Counted from the stretch's first letter, positions 37,160 through 45,882 are shown. The stretch is DNA of 64,000 bases from Lachnospiraceae bacterium (GCA_910574745.1 CAJTCE010000008.1:1-64000), one strand, 5' to 3'. Notes: generated by a model from the letters alone, not told the origin. Program-made: numbers and translations.

Positions 37160-38635
37160 ATGAAATGTCCACATTGTGGCGGCGACATGCGCCAGGAACA
37201 GATTTTCTGTGAGAAATGCGGAAAAGAAAGACTTCTGGTACCGGTGTTTGAACCTGAGATTGAGGAGCGCGTGGCGGAGTCCATGTCAACGATCGTACAG
37301 GATTTAGCTCCGGATGAACATGCAGACGAAAAAGAAACAGAACAATCAAATACAGAAATCTCTTCAGAAAAGGAAAACGGAAAAATACATAAGGAAGCGC
37401 TCAAAGAAAATTCCCGCCACGGATTCCGACAACTGGGTCTTTTTGCCCTGGCGATCATGCTTCTTATAGGCGTTATTTCCACATTTTCCGTTTACTTCTA
37501 TGTGTATATGGAAAACAGTTATGAATATCAGTATGGGAAAGCCATGACGGCATTTGAAGAAGGCCGTTTTGAGGATGCTATGTCTTTGGCGGACAGATGT
37601 CTTGAACTGAATGAAAGCTCTATTGATGTGCGGATGCTGAAAATTCAGATTTATCAAAAACAAGGAATGACCGACAATGTGATTGACCGGTGCTTAGCTT
37701 TACTGAATATGGATCCTGAAAACCAGACAGCTTATGAAATTCTGATTTCTATTTATATAGAGCGGGAGGAATATCTGAAACTGAGCCGGCTTTTAGCGGA
37801 ATGTCCGATACAGGCGCTTGCGGAGAAATACGGGGATTACAGGGCGGAGCCTCCGGAGTTTATTGAAGAAGAAGGAGTTTATTATAATCCTGTTTCTTTA
37901 AAGCTTTTAGCCGGAGGTACGGGAACCATTTATTATACCCTTGACGGAAGTATGCCAAGTAAATACAGTGACAGATATACAGCTCCCATAAAGCTGAATT
38001 CCGGTATATACCATGTTTCAGCGGTATATGTAAACAATTATGGCATTAGCAGCCAGATTGTCACTAAAACCTATGAGATTGAAAGCGGAATCGAACTTTC
38101 ACCGGAGATTTCCGTAGATTCCGGCAGCTATGAGATTCCATACATAATAAAGGTTAGTGTACCGGACGAAGAATGTACCGTGTATTATACCACAGACGGG
38201 GAGGACCCCACTATGGACAGTAACCGTTATTCCATGCCTTTTCCCATGCCGCTCGGACATAGCGAATTCCGGTTTATGCTGGTGGATAAGGAAGGAAATG
38301 AAAGCGATGTGGTAAAAAGGGTTTATGACTGTAATCCGGCAGTGAATTTTACAACGGATCAGGCTTGTATCATATTAAAGCAGCATCTGATTGCCAGGGG
38401 AGAAATCCTGGACCTTGAGGGAAACTTGAACGGAACGGATGATACGAAGCAATATGTCTGCGACAGTGCCATGACTTCTGATGATGTGGTATATTACATT
38501 ATTTATGAATATATCCAAAGCGCTTCCGGCACCATGATACGTTCCGGCAATATTTTTGCTTTTTCCGTGTCAGACGGCAGGATTTTGCGGGCGTCCATTT
38601 CGGGTAATGGATATTTATCCCTTTCGGAATTTTAG
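37160..38635 (+). CDS. Zinc-ribbon membrane protein with TPR-like and chitobiase-type domains
   Basis: 491 residues in a mosaic: an N-terminal zinc ribbon CPHCGG...CEKCGK (3-24), an acidic linker, one membrane helix (about 96-117), TPR-like helices (about 120-215), then two chitobiase C-terminal-type beta domains (IYYTLDGSMPSKYSDRYTAPI near 255; VYYTTDGEDPTMDSNRYSMPF near 340) and an unassigned C-terminal domain. The ribbon should be cytoplasmic and the rest outside. No catalytic glycosidase domain is present, so this is not a chitinase; a binding or scaffold role at the wall is more likely. AGGAGTGAG precedes the start. It lies 14 bases after folD. Confidence 0.8.
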   Translation: MKCPHCGGDMRQEQIFCEKCGKERLLVPVFEPEIEERVAESMSTIVQDLAPDEHADEKETEQSNTEISSEKENGKIHKEALKENSRHGFRQLGLFALAIMLLIGVISTFSVYFYVYMENSYEYQYGKAMTAFEEGRFEDAMSLADRCLELNESSIDVRMLKIQIYQKQGMTDNVIDRCLALLNMDPENQTAYEILISIYIEREEYLKLSRLLAECPIQALAEKYGDYRAEPPEFIEEEGVYYNPVSLKLLAGGTGTIYYTLDGSMPSKYSDRYTAPIKLNSGIYHVSAVYVNNYGISSQIVTKTYEIESGIELSPEISVDSGSYEIPYIIKVSVPDEECTVYYTTDGEDPTMDSNRYSMPFPMPLGHSEFRFMLVDKEGNESDVVKRVYDCNPAVNFTTDQACIILKQHLIARGEILDLEGNLNGTDDTKQYVCDSAMTSDDVVYYIIYEYIQSASGTMIRSGNIFAFSVSDGRILRASISGNGYLSLSEF

Positions 38636-38643
38636 GCTGCCTA

Positions 38644-38672
38644 TTGCCTTTTTATAATTTTTCGGATAATAT
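38644..38672 (+). promoter_or_regulatory. Promoter of nfnAB
   Basis: TTGCCT (38644-38649), 17-base spacer, TAATAT (38667-38672), about 57 bases before the nfnA start. Confidence 0.5.
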
Positions 38673-38729
38673 TGATAGGATAGTGGAGTTTAACGAAAAA
38701 TGTTGAACGAATCCAGTAGGAGGATAAAA

Positions 38730-39620
38730 ATGTACAAAATTGTAAATGCAAAAGAGTTGACAACAAACATTTATCTTTTTGAAGTAGAGGCAAAAAGAGT
38801 TGCAAAATCCTGTATGCCGGGACAGTTTGTTATTGTCCGCATGGATGAGGATTCCGAGAGAATTCCTTTGACAATCAGCGATTATAACAGGGAAACGGGA
38901 ACGGTTACCATTGTTGTTCAGACAATCGGCGCGGGAACCAATATGATGAAGAATTTGAAGACAGGAGATTCTTTTAAGGATTTTGTAGGTCCCTTGGGAC
39001 AGCCTTCCGAGTTTGTTTATGAGGACTTGGACGCCTTGAAAAAGGAACGGATTATTTTTGTGGCGGGAGGACTGGGAACTGCCCCTGTATATCCCCAGGT
39101 AAAATGGCTTCATGAAAACGGCATTGACGCAGATGTTATTATCGGGGCAAAGACAAAGGATCTGCTTATATATGAAGAGGATATGAAAGCGGTTGCGGGT
39201 AATGTATATGTGACTACCGACGACGGCTCTTACGGAAGAAGCGGAATGGTTACCAAAACCTTACAGGATCTGGTAAAAGAAGAAGGAAAGACCTATACCA
39301 AATGCGTTGCCATCGGTCCCATGATCATGATGAAGTTTGTATGTGTGACCACAAAAGAGCTTGAGATTCCCACCATCGTATCCATGAACCCCATTATGGT
39401 AGACGGAACCGGAATGTGCGGCGCATGTCGTCTTACTGTAGGAGGCGAAGTGAAATTTGCCTGCGTTGACGGACCAGAATTTGACGGACATCTGGTGGAT
39501 TTTGACCAGGCTATGAAGCGTCAGCAGATGTACAAAACAGAGGAAGGACGCGCAACGTTAAAATTACAGGAAGGCGATACACATCACGGCGGATGTGGAA
39601 ACTGCGGAGGTGATAGATAA
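38730..39620 (+). CDS. nfnA: NfnA-type FAD/NAD-binding subunit (sulfide/dihydroorotate dehydrogenase-like)
   Basis: Small subunit of the electron-bifurcating NADH-dependent ferredoxin:NADP oxidoreductase. The ferredoxin-reductase FAD domain (about 1-95, PLTISDYNRETGTVTIVVQ), the NAD-binding domain (IIFVAGGLGTAPVYPQ near 109) and a C-terminal [2Fe-2S] site with GMCGACR...FACVDGPEFDGH are all present. The tail HHGGCGNCGGDR adds extra cysteines. The start at 38730 has AGGAGGA 5-6 bases upstream; the in-frame ATG at 38700 has none. Its stop overlaps the nfnB start by one base. Dihydroorotate dehydrogenase electron transfer (PyrK) is excluded by the partner gene. Confidence 0.9.
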   Translation: MYKIVNAKELTTNIYLFEVEAKRVAKSCMPGQFVIVRMDEDSERIPLTISDYNRETGTVTIVVQTIGAGTNMMKNLKTGDSFKDFVGPLGQPSEFVYEDLDALKKERIIFVAGGLGTAPVYPQVKWLHENGIDADVIIGAKTKDLLIYEEDMKAVAGNVYVTTDDGSYGRSGMVTKTLQDLVKEEGKTYTKCVAIGPMIMMKFVCVTTKELEIPTIVSMNPIMVDGTGMCGACRLTVGGEVKFACVDGPEFDGHLVDFDQAMKRQQMYKTEEGRATLKLQEGDTHHGGCGNCGGDR

Positions 39621-41005
39621 TGGACGTATTAAATAAAATTCCCGTCAGGGAACAGGAACCAAAGGAAAGAGCTCATAATTTTGAAGAGGTATGTTTGGGC
39701 TATAATGAAGAAGAGGCAAAATGCGAAGCCTCCAGATGTATTAACTGTAAAAATGCACAGTGCATAAAGGGATGTCCCGTAGCGATTGATATTCCGGGAT
39801 TTATTGCCCAGGTAAAGGAAGGCAACATTGAAAAAGCATATCAGATTATCAGTGAATCCAGCGCCCTTCCCGCTGTATGCGGCCGCGTATGTCCCCAGGA
39901 GAGCCAGTGCGAGGGAAAATGTATCAGGGGCATTAAGGGAGACCCTATTTCCATCGGTAAGTTGGAAAGATTTGTTGCCGATTGGGCAAGAGAGCATAAT
40001 ATTAAACCGGAAGGCGCTAAGGAATCCATGGGCAAAAAGGTTGCCGTGATCGGTTCCGGCCCGGCAGGACTTACCTGCGCAGGGGATTTGGCGAGAATGG
40101 GATACGACGTTACTATTTTTGAAGCGCTTCATGAAGCAGGCGGAGTGCTGGTTTACGGTATTCCTGAGTTCCGTCTTCCCAAGGATGATGTAGTAAAAAA
40201 AGAAATTGAAAACGTAAAGTCCTTAGGCGTTAAAATCGAAACGGATGTGGTAATCGGTAAATCCACAACCATAGACGAACTGATGGATGAAGAGGGCTTT
40301 GATGCGGTATTTATCGGTTCAGGCGCAGGACTTCCCAAGTTTATGGGGATTCCCGGCGAGCAGGCAAACGGTGTATTTTCCGCCAATGAATACCTGACCC
40401 GCTCCAACCTGATGAAGGCTTTTAAGGAGGATTCCAATACTCCGATCATGCGGGCTAAAAAGGTTGCTGTAGTAGGCGGCGGAAACGTGGCGATGGATGC
40501 GGCAAGAACAGCCTTAAGACTTGGCGCAGAGGTTCATGTTGTATACAGAAGAAGCGAGGAAGAGCTTCCCGCCCGTGTGGAAGAAGTACATCACGCAAAG
40601 GAAGAAGGCATTATTTTTGATTTATTGACCAATCCGGTAGAAATTCTGGTAAATGAAGACGGCTGGGTAAAAGGCATTAAATGCGTCAGAATGGAACTTG
40701 GAGAGCCTGACGCTTCCGGAAGAAGAAGGCCTGTGGAGGTTCCCGGCTCAGAATTTACCGTTGATGTGGATTGTGTGATCATGTCTCTCGGAACATCTCC
40801 CAATCCTTTGATTTCATCTACGACAGAAGGCTTAGAAGTCAATAAGTGGAAATGTATTGTTGCTGACGAAGAGTTTGGAAAAACCACGAAAGAAGGCGTT
40901 TACGCAGGCGGTGACGCAGTTACGGGAGCGGCTACGGTTATTCTTGCAATGGGTGCGGGAAAAGCGGCTGCAAAGGGCATTCACGAATATTTAAGCGGCA
41001 AATAA
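39620..41005 (+). CDS. nfnB: NfnB-type NADPH oxidoreductase (glutamate synthase small-subunit-like)
   Basis: 461-residue flavoprotein. N-terminal cysteines CEASRCINCKNAQCIKGCPV and CGRVCPQESQCEGKC bind two [4Fe-4S] clusters (residues 34-100). The FAD site is VAVIGSGPAGLTCAG (about 140) and the NADPH site is VAVVGGGNVAMDAAR. It resembles GltD, but there is no large glutamate synthase subunit here; the pairing with NfnA instead points to NfnAB, which couples NADPH to NADH and reduced ferredoxin. It overlaps nfnA in a TAATG junction. Confidence 0.93.
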   Translation: MDVLNKIPVREQEPKERAHNFEEVCLGYNEEEAKCEASRCINCKNAQCIKGCPVAIDIPGFIAQVKEGNIEKAYQIISESSALPAVCGRVCPQESQCEGKCIRGIKGDPISIGKLERFVADWAREHNIKPEGAKESMGKKVAVIGSGPAGLTCAGDLARMGYDVTIFEALHEAGGVLVYGIPEFRLPKDDVVKKEIENVKSLGVKIETDVVIGKSTTIDELMDEEGFDAVFIGSGAGLPKFMGIPGEQANGVFSANEYLTRSNLMKAFKEDSNTPIMRAKKVAVVGGGNVAMDAARTALRLGAEVHVVYRRSEEELPARVEEVHHAKEEGIIFDLLTNPVEILVNEDGWVKGIKCVRMELGEPDASGRRRPVEVPGSEFTVDVDCVIMSLGTSPNPLISSTTEGLEVNKWKCIVADEEFGKTTKEGVYAGGDAVTGAATVILAMGAGKAAAKGIHEYLSGK

Positions 41006-41020
41006 AGGAGTTTCTGTATT

Positions 41021-41320
41021 ATGGTAAATCATTACGTGTTCTGGAATTTTAACGAGTCCCTGACAATAGAAGAACGGGATGAAGCGGGAAATAAAATAAA
41101 GGAGTTGTTAGAGGCTGTAGGAAAAGCAGTTCCGGGCGTTGTTTCCCTTGAAGTGCTCATCAATCAGTTAGAATCCTCTAACAGGGATGTAGCATTAATC
41201 TCCCGTTTTGAGAGCGTGGAGGCGTTAAATGCCTACCAGGTGCATCCTGAGCATGTCAAAGCAGCCAGCTATGTTGGAACCGTTACAACAAATCGGACCT
41301 GTTTCGATTTTGAAGAGTAG
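41021..41320 (+). CDS. Dabb (stress-responsive A/B barrel) family protein
   Basis: 99 residues with the dimeric alpha/beta barrel pattern: MVNHYVFWNF as the first strand, a long helix, ALISRFESVEALNAYQVHPEHVKAASYV with the typical Y-x-x-H-P-x-H motif, and a final strand. The role in bacteria is poorly defined; related proteins act in stress or as small cyclases or dimeric binders. AAAGGAG precedes the start by about 10 bases. It lies 15 bases after nfnB and is probably co-transcribed. Confidence 0.9.
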   Translation: MVNHYVFWNFNESLTIEERDEAGNKIKELLEAVGKAVPGVVSLEVLINQLESSNRDVALISRFESVEALNAYQVHPEHVKAASYVGTVTTNRTCFDFEE

Positions 41321-41335
41321 ATAAGGAGGCTCGCA

Positions 41336-42247
41336 ATGGCATTTTGTCCGGTATGTAAAAATGAATACAGGGAAGGCATTACCGTTTGTCACGACTGTAA
41401 GGTTCCGCTGGTGGAGGACTTAAACAGCGGTCCGGCTCCCGTTATTTACGGGGAAAGGGAACAGCTTGAGGAAATTTTGGAATTTTGCAAAGAAAAGAAT
41501 TTAACCACCGGTTTTATTACCTACAATGAAGAAAGCGATTCCATCCAGCTGTATTTTGAAAGAGACGAGCTTGAAGAAGCCACCAAGGTTATCAGGGCCT
41601 TTTTTATGAAGAAGGAAATAGACCGCCTGGCCGTTATGGCGGGAATCGATCCTAAGGAAATGACGCCGGAAATGGCAAGAGAGCTTCAGCTTCAGGAAAG
41701 AAAAGAGCTGGAGGATATGCGGCGTGCAGAAAGAAGCCGGGGAATCGGCACCTCTTATGTGGATAAAAGGTCAAAAGCCGCCGAATACAAGTCAAGCAGC
41801 CTGGTTTTGTCATTTGTGGGAGGCATCGGAATTCTCTTCCTGATTCTTTTGTACGTAGGCGCGATTCCGGCGCTTAAGGGATGGCGGACCAATTACATGT
41901 TTATGGGCGTTATGTTTCTTCTTTTTCTCATTTTTGTCATAACCGGTTTTGTTACCTTTACGAAGGTAGGGGAAATTTTAGAAGAAGCGGATAAAGAAGA
42001 GGATTTCATCCGAAAAGTAAAAAATGTCATGGAGATCATATTGACAAAGGAAATTATTGAACAGGCTGTCGCTTCTTCCAATTCTGCCGTTGCGGTATCG
42101 GAAGAAGAGCTGTATTTCAAACGGATTGATTACATGGAAACCGTTTTAAAGGAAAAATATCCCGACATGGATTCCGACTTGTTTGAAAAGCTTCTGGATG
42201 AAAGATATTGTGAATTATATGAAAATAGCGAAGATAACGATAATTAG
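41336..42247 (+). CDS. Zinc-ribbon membrane protein of unknown function
   Basis: 303 residues. N-terminal zinc ribbon CPVCKNEY...CHDCKVPLVEDL (4-25), a DUF2007-like alpha/beta region (about 32-92), a charged helix, two membrane helices (about 158-178 and 187-210) and a charged cytoplasmic C-terminus. The order zinc ribbon, small domain, two helices recurs in Lachnospiraceae. The function is unknown. AAGGAGGC is the ribosome binding site. Its 3' end overlaps the likely start of rlmH by 29 bases. Confidence 0.75.
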   Translation: MAFCPVCKNEYREGITVCHDCKVPLVEDLNSGPAPVIYGEREQLEEILEFCKEKNLTTGFITYNEESDSIQLYFERDELEEATKVIRAFFMKKEIDRLAVMAGIDPKEMTPEMARELQLQERKELEDMRRAERSRGIGTSYVDKRSKAAEYKSSSLVLSFVGGIGILFLILLYVGAIPALKGWRTNYMFMGVMFLLFLIFVITGFVTFTKVGEILEEADKEEDFIRKVKNVMEIILTKEIIEQAVASSNSAVAVSEEELYFKRIDYMETVLKEKYPDMDSDLFEKLLDERYCELYENSEDNDN

Positions 42248-42707
42248 TGTGGGAAAAATAAAGGAAGCCTTTTACCAGGATGCAGTTGCAGAATACAGTA
42301 AAAGGCTTTCTGCCTATTGTAAACTGGAAATCAAAGAACTTCCCGATGAAAAGACCCCTGAGGGCGCTTCGGAGGAAACGGAAAATCTCATAAAGGAAAA
42401 AGAAGGAGCCCGGATTTTAAAGGCAATGGATGAAAAGGCTTGTTCCCTGGCTTTGGCTATAGAAGGGAAAAAGTATGATTCCCCCGGATTTGCCGGATAT
42501 CTTGAAAGGCTGACTGTATCGGGCAAAAGCCATATTCAGTTTATCATAGGCGGTTCTTTAGGGCTTTCCAAAACGGTTCTTGATAAGGCGGACGGGAAAG
42601 TAAGCTTTTCGGATATGACATTTCCCCACCAGCTGATGCGGGTCATTTTGTTAGAGCAGATTTACAGGGGATTCCGCATCAATAACAATGAACCTTACCA
42701 TAAATAA
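42219..42707 (+). CDS. rlmH: 23S rRNA (pseudouridine-1915-N3) methyltransferase
   Basis: SPOUT-fold methyltransferase acting on assembled 70S ribosomes. Begins MKIAKITIISVGKIKEAFY; the knot region includes FIIGGSLGLSKTVL, and FPHQLMRVILLEQIYRGFRI lies near the end, followed by NNNEPYHK. From 42219 it is 162 residues, close to the usual 159. An earlier in-frame ATG at 42183 would lengthen it inside the previous gene. No strong ribosome binding site, which fits translational coupling to the gene it overlaps. Confidence 0.95.
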   Translation: MKIAKITIISVGKIKEAFYQDAVAEYSKRLSAYCKLEIKELPDEKTPEGASEETENLIKEKEGARILKAMDEKACSLALAIEGKKYDSPGFAGYLERLTVSGKSHIQFIIGGSLGLSKTVLDKADGKVSFSDMTFPHQLMRVILLEQIYRGFRINNNEPYHK

Positions 42708-42912
42708 GGGAGAAAATAACAAACAGAAGATTCTGTTTGCAGCAATATTGCTTATGTTTTCAATAATGATGCTGGAGGTTTATGATCAAGAAAAAGATTG
42801 TACCGTGTTTACAGACGAGGTCGGACAGGATATTCCGGCAGGTGTTTTACTAAGCAAACTAAAAAAAGAACAGGTGGATGCAGGCGATTTACTGATGAAT
42901 GGCGGGGAATAG
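42688..42912 (+). CDS. Small single-pass membrane protein, hypothetical
   Basis: 74 residues: a short polar start, one hydrophobic helix (KILFAAILLMFSIMML, about 14-29) and an acidic C-terminal part (VGQDIPAGVLLSKLKKEQVDAGDLL). It overlaps the end of rlmH by 20 bases and ends 4 bases before the phosphodiesterase start. No good ribosome binding site lies before ATG 42688, so the true start is uncertain. It may be a coupled small gene; no family is recognised. Confidence 0.45.
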   Translation: MNLTINKGENNKQKILFAAILLMFSIMMLEVYDQEKDCTVFTDEVGQDIPAGVLLSKLKKEQVDAGDLLMNGGE

Positions 42913-42916
42913 AGGA

Positions 42917-43606
42917 ATGAGAGAAAGCTACCAGGCAGCGGTTATTTCAGATACCCATGGTATTCTAAGAAATGAAGTGGTTGAAGTCATAAAGGGCTGC
43001 GATGTTATTTTACATGGCGGCGATTTTGACTGTAAAAAAGTGTTAGAAGACCTTGAACAGATGGGAAAGCTGTATGCCGTCAAGGGAAATAATGACTGGG
43101 ATTTGGGAGATAAACTGCCGCCTTTTATGGATTTTACACTTTACGGCCTGCATTTTTATATGGTACACGATAAAAATGATATTCCCAAAAACCTTTCGGA
43201 TATAGATGTCATGATTTACGGACATTCGCATAAATATGAAGAAAGGCATGAAAACGGACGGCTCATTTTAAATCCGGGTGGCTGCGGAAGGGAGCGGTTC
43301 AGATTTCCTTTGACCATGGCGGTTTTGGATATTTATCCAGCGTCAAGGGATGTAAAGGTAACCCGTATTGATATACCGGGAAGCAGGGATTCTGCCATCA
43401 AAGGAAAAATGCCTGCAAGGGATATGAAAAAGATCATATCCTCGGTTATAAAGGACATGGACAGAGGAAAAAAGATTGATGTGATAGTTGTAAGAAATAA
43501 TATCAGCAGGGAGCTTGCGGAGCAAATCTGCAGGATTTATGTAACACATCCGGGAGTGAATGCAGATGGGATTTTAAATAAAATGGAAGCATCAAATCTT
43601 TTGTAA
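42917..43606 (+). CDS. YfcE/MJ0936-family metallophosphodiesterase with extra C-terminal domain
   Basis: A calcineurin-like phosphodiesterase fold: VISDTHG (first metal site), LHGGDFD, VKGNNDWD, YGHSHKYE and NPGGCGRER in order. The core (about 1-160) matches YfcE-type enzymes. A further 70 residues (ARDMKKIISSVIKDMDR..., then LAEQICRIYVTHPGVNADGILNKM) form an extra helical domain not present in YfcE. GGGGA (42904-42908) is 8-9 bases from ATG 42917; ATG 42899 overlaps that site. The substrate is unknown, and the extra domain could be a binding module. Confidence 0.88.
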   Translation: MRESYQAAVISDTHGILRNEVVEVIKGCDVILHGGDFDCKKVLEDLEQMGKLYAVKGNNDWDLGDKLPPFMDFTLYGLHFYMVHDKNDIPKNLSDIDVMIYGHSHKYEERHENGRLILNPGGCGRERFRFPLTMAVLDIYPASRDVKVTRIDIPGSRDSAIKGKMPARDMKKIISSVIKDMDRGKKIDVIVVRNNISRELAEQICRIYVTHPGVNADGILNKMEASNLL

Positions 43607-43686
43607 AAATCTTTGTCAGGTTGCCTGAACATACGTAGAAAAAAGGGGGAGAATGGGAAAGAAAGCACGAAAAAACAAAAATTTCC

Positions 43687-43763
43687 TTGACAGGAGACTT
43701 GCATATCCGTATAGTATTAAGTAGGTCAAAGGAGACAACGGATGAAACGGTTGTCTCTTTTTT
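43687..43763 (+). promoter_or_regulatory. Promoter closely followed by a terminator hairpin
   Basis: TTGACA (43687-43692), 17 bases, TATAGT (43710-43715); then GAGACAAC (43732-43739) pairs with GTTGTCTC (43750-43757) before six or more Ts. A transcript from this promoter would be only about 40 bases unless the hairpin is bypassed. Alternatively the hairpin just ends the phosphodiesterase operon. Confidence 0.55.
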
Positions 43764-43789
43764 ATAGTATTGCCGCCCTTAAAGGGATT

Positions 43790-43818
43790 TTGGCAAGGTG
43801 TATGAGTTGGTATATACT
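43790..43818 (+). promoter_or_regulatory. Promoter of the amino-acid:sodium symporter
   Basis: TTGGCA (43790-43795), 17 bases, TATACT (43813-43818). It gives a leader of about 36 bases and supports ATG 43861 over the upstream GTG at 43798. Confidence 0.6.
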
Positions 43819-43860
43819 AAAAAAGTAATAGAAAAAGCGAGAAATGAGAGGGAAAAGGTA

Positions 43861-45258
43861 ATGGATAAGCTGAATGAAATTGTCAAGCTGGTGGATGACT
43901 TTGTCTGGGGACCGGTTATGCTGGTGCTGTTGGTAGGAACAGGAATTTTTCTGACCATCAGAACCGGATTTCTTCCATGGAGGAATCTTCCTTACGCAAT
44001 TAAAAGCACTTTAAGCAAGGAAGCCAGGAAAACAGGACGGGGAGAAGGCGATGTTTCTCCGTTTTCGGCGTTGACAACGGCTCTGGCTGCAACCATAGGT
44101 ACAGGCAACATTGTAGGTGTTGCAACCGCCATGGTAAGCGGAGGCCCCGGCGCTCTTGTGTGGATGTGGATATCTGCAGCCTTCGGACTGACTTCCAAAT
44201 TCAGTGAATGTATGCTGGCAATCAAGTACAGGGAGAAAAATGAAAAGGGCGAGATGTCCGGAGGTCCCATGTATACCATGAAAAAGGCTATTAAATGGAA
44301 ACCTCTTGGCGTTGTTTTAGGCTGGCTGTTTGCTTTCTTTGCAATCATGGCATCCTTTGGGATTGGAAATATGACCCAGGCAAATTCCATTTCTTCTTCC
44401 ATGCTGGAAACATGGTCGGTGCCCACATGGGTTACGGGAGCTATTATTACCGTTCTTGCACTGTTCATTATTGTAGGCGGAATTAAGACCATTTCCAAGG
44501 TATCTTCCGTAGTTGTGCCATTTATGGCCATATTCTATGTAGTAGGCGGTTTGGTTGTTATTGCCTTAAATTTCAAAAACATTCCTTCCGGAATTTCCCT
44601 GATCTTCCAGTGCGCTTTCAGCGCAAAGGCAATTTCCGGCGGTGTTCTGGGAACGATAACGGCATCCATGTTAAACGGTATGCGTTACGGTGTTGCAAGG
44701 GGTGTTTTCTCCAATGAAGCAGGTATGGGATCGGCTGCAATCACAGCGGCTGCAGCAACTACGGATCATCCTGTCCGTCAGGGTTATATCAATATGACAG
44801 GTACTTTTTGGGATACTATCGTTGTCTGCACCATTACGGGACTTACCATTGCAAGCTCCGGCGTATTAGGCAGTACAGATGCATCAGGAGAACTGATTAC
44901 CGGTTCCGCCTTGACTATTTCCGCTTTTAGGACTGCATTAGGACCTGCAGGAGGCTGGCTGGTTACCGTAAGTATTGCGCTGTTTGCTTTTTCAACTATT
45001 TTAGGCTGGGAATATCATGGGGAAAAGGCTGTGGAATACATAATGGGCACCCATAAATTCAATATGGTTTACAGGATTATATTTTCACTGGTTATTTATG
45101 TAGGAGCTACGGCGACTCTGGATCTGGTATGGAACCTCTCAGACATCGCCAATGCACTGATGGCAATTCCCAACTTAATCTGCATGTTATTGCTAAGCGG
45201 CGAAATAGCAAAAGACATGAAAGACTTCCAGATTATCCTAAAGAACGAAGGAAAATAA
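43861..45258 (+). CDS. Sodium:alanine/glycine symporter (AGCS family)
   Basis: Imports alanine or glycine with Na+. About 10-11 membrane helices in 465 residues; family marks include GEGDVSPFSALTTALAATIGTGNIVGVATA near residue 60 and FSNEAGMGSAAITAAAATTDHPVRQG near 280. The start at 43861 has AAAGG upstream and fits the promoter at 43790; a GTG at 43798 would put the -10 inside the gene. Terminators lie on both sides, so it is a single-gene unit. No glycine riboswitch was found. Confidence 0.94.
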   Translation: MDKLNEIVKLVDDFVWGPVMLVLLVGTGIFLTIRTGFLPWRNLPYAIKSTLSKEARKTGRGEGDVSPFSALTTALAATIGTGNIVGVATAMVSGGPGALVWMWISAAFGLTSKFSECMLAIKYREKNEKGEMSGGPMYTMKKAIKWKPLGVVLGWLFAFFAIMASFGIGNMTQANSISSSMLETWSVPTWVTGAIITVLALFIIVGGIKTISKVSSVVVPFMAIFYVVGGLVVIALNFKNIPSGISLIFQCAFSAKAISGGVLGTITASMLNGMRYGVARGVFSNEAGMGSAAITAAAATTDHPVRQGYINMTGTFWDTIVVCTITGLTIASSGVLGSTDASGELITGSALTISAFRTALGPAGGWLVTVSIALFAFSTILGWEYHGEKAVEYIMGTHKFNMVYRIIFSLVIYVGATATLDLVWNLSDIANALMAIPNLICMLLLSGEIAKDMKDFQIILKNEGK

Positions 45259-45266
45259 AACAAATT

Positions 45267-45318
45267 AAAAAAATAGGCACCTTTACAGTGAAATTCCTGC
45301 AAAGGTACTTATTTTTTT
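45267..45318. terminator. Bidirectional terminator after the symporter
   Basis: AAAAAATAGGCACCTTT pairs with AAAGGTACTTATTTTTT (one mismatch pair) around a short inner hairpin; T-runs occur on both strands. Confidence 0.8.
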
Positions 45319-45344
45319 ATAAAAGATATGATAAAATGTGCGTG

Positions 45345-45403
45345 TAGGCAATGAGCACTTCGGATGTGAAGCATGCCTATAGATACAGGATAAAAGCCTG
45401 GCT
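45345..45403 (+). other. Two small hairpins in the leader of the 102-residue gene
   Basis: TAGGCA (45345-45350) pairs with TGCCTA (45374-45379), with CTTC (45358-45361) and GAAG (45368-45371) inside; a second stem, CAGG/CCTG, follows. No match to a riboswitch class I know. It lies 45-100 bases before the start at 45448. Confidence 0.35.
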
Positions 45404-45447
45404 GCAAAAAAGTACAATAGAGAATTATATGATTTAAGGTGAAGATT

Positions 45448-45747
45448 ATGTCAGAATTAACATTTTCAGATGTGAAGGTTCATAACGAAATCGAATATTG
45501 TATTGTTCAGGATCCGGATATTAAGGTAAAAATTGAGCGCGCCTTTTTAAATAATCGGATTTCCTATTACGAAAAGTGGGAAGAGCCTTCCCTTTTCCGT
45601 AAGCTGTTTGGCGACGGCGCTTTGCGCTGTACCCTCTGCATTAACAGCATGCAGGCAGAAAAAGCCAACGAGCTGCTTGCTTCCCTCCATCTGGACAAGG
45701 GACAGGTGGAAATGGTTATGAGAAAAGTGGATAAGACATATTTTTAG
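45448..45747 (+). CDS. Hypothetical protein of about 100 residues
   Basis: 99 residues from ATG 45448, preferred because AAGGTG (45436-45441) is 6 bases upstream; a GTG at 45439 lies inside that site. Mixed alpha/beta pattern: EYCIVQDPDIKVKIERAFLNNRISYYEKWE, then LRCTLCINSMQAEKANELLASLHL. The alternation resembles small ferredoxin-like folds, but I recognise no family. A single gene with a structured leader. A 135-base stretch without recognisable features follows. Confidence 0.7.
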   Translation: MSELTFSDVKVHNEIEYCIVQDPDIKVKIERAFLNNRISYYEKWEEPSLFRKLFGDGALRCTLCINSMQAEKANELLASLHLDKGQVEMVMRKVDKTYF

Positions 45748-45882
45748 GAGGTTTTCACAATATAAATAAAAAAAGATCCAGATTGCAGTTCTGATAATCG
45801 GTTTGATATTCAAATTGTACAGGCAGCTTTAACAGGAGCTTTTTAGCGCAAAATAATTTAAGAAAGTATAGAGGGGTAATTT

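Noticed and set aside
37160-38635. Chitinase or hexosaminidase
   Set aside because: Only the chitobiase-type C-terminal domains are present; no catalytic glycosidase domain.
39620-41005. Glutamate synthase small subunit (GltD)
   Set aside because: No large subunit nearby, and the FAD/NAD [2Fe-2S] partner directly upstream fits NfnAB better.
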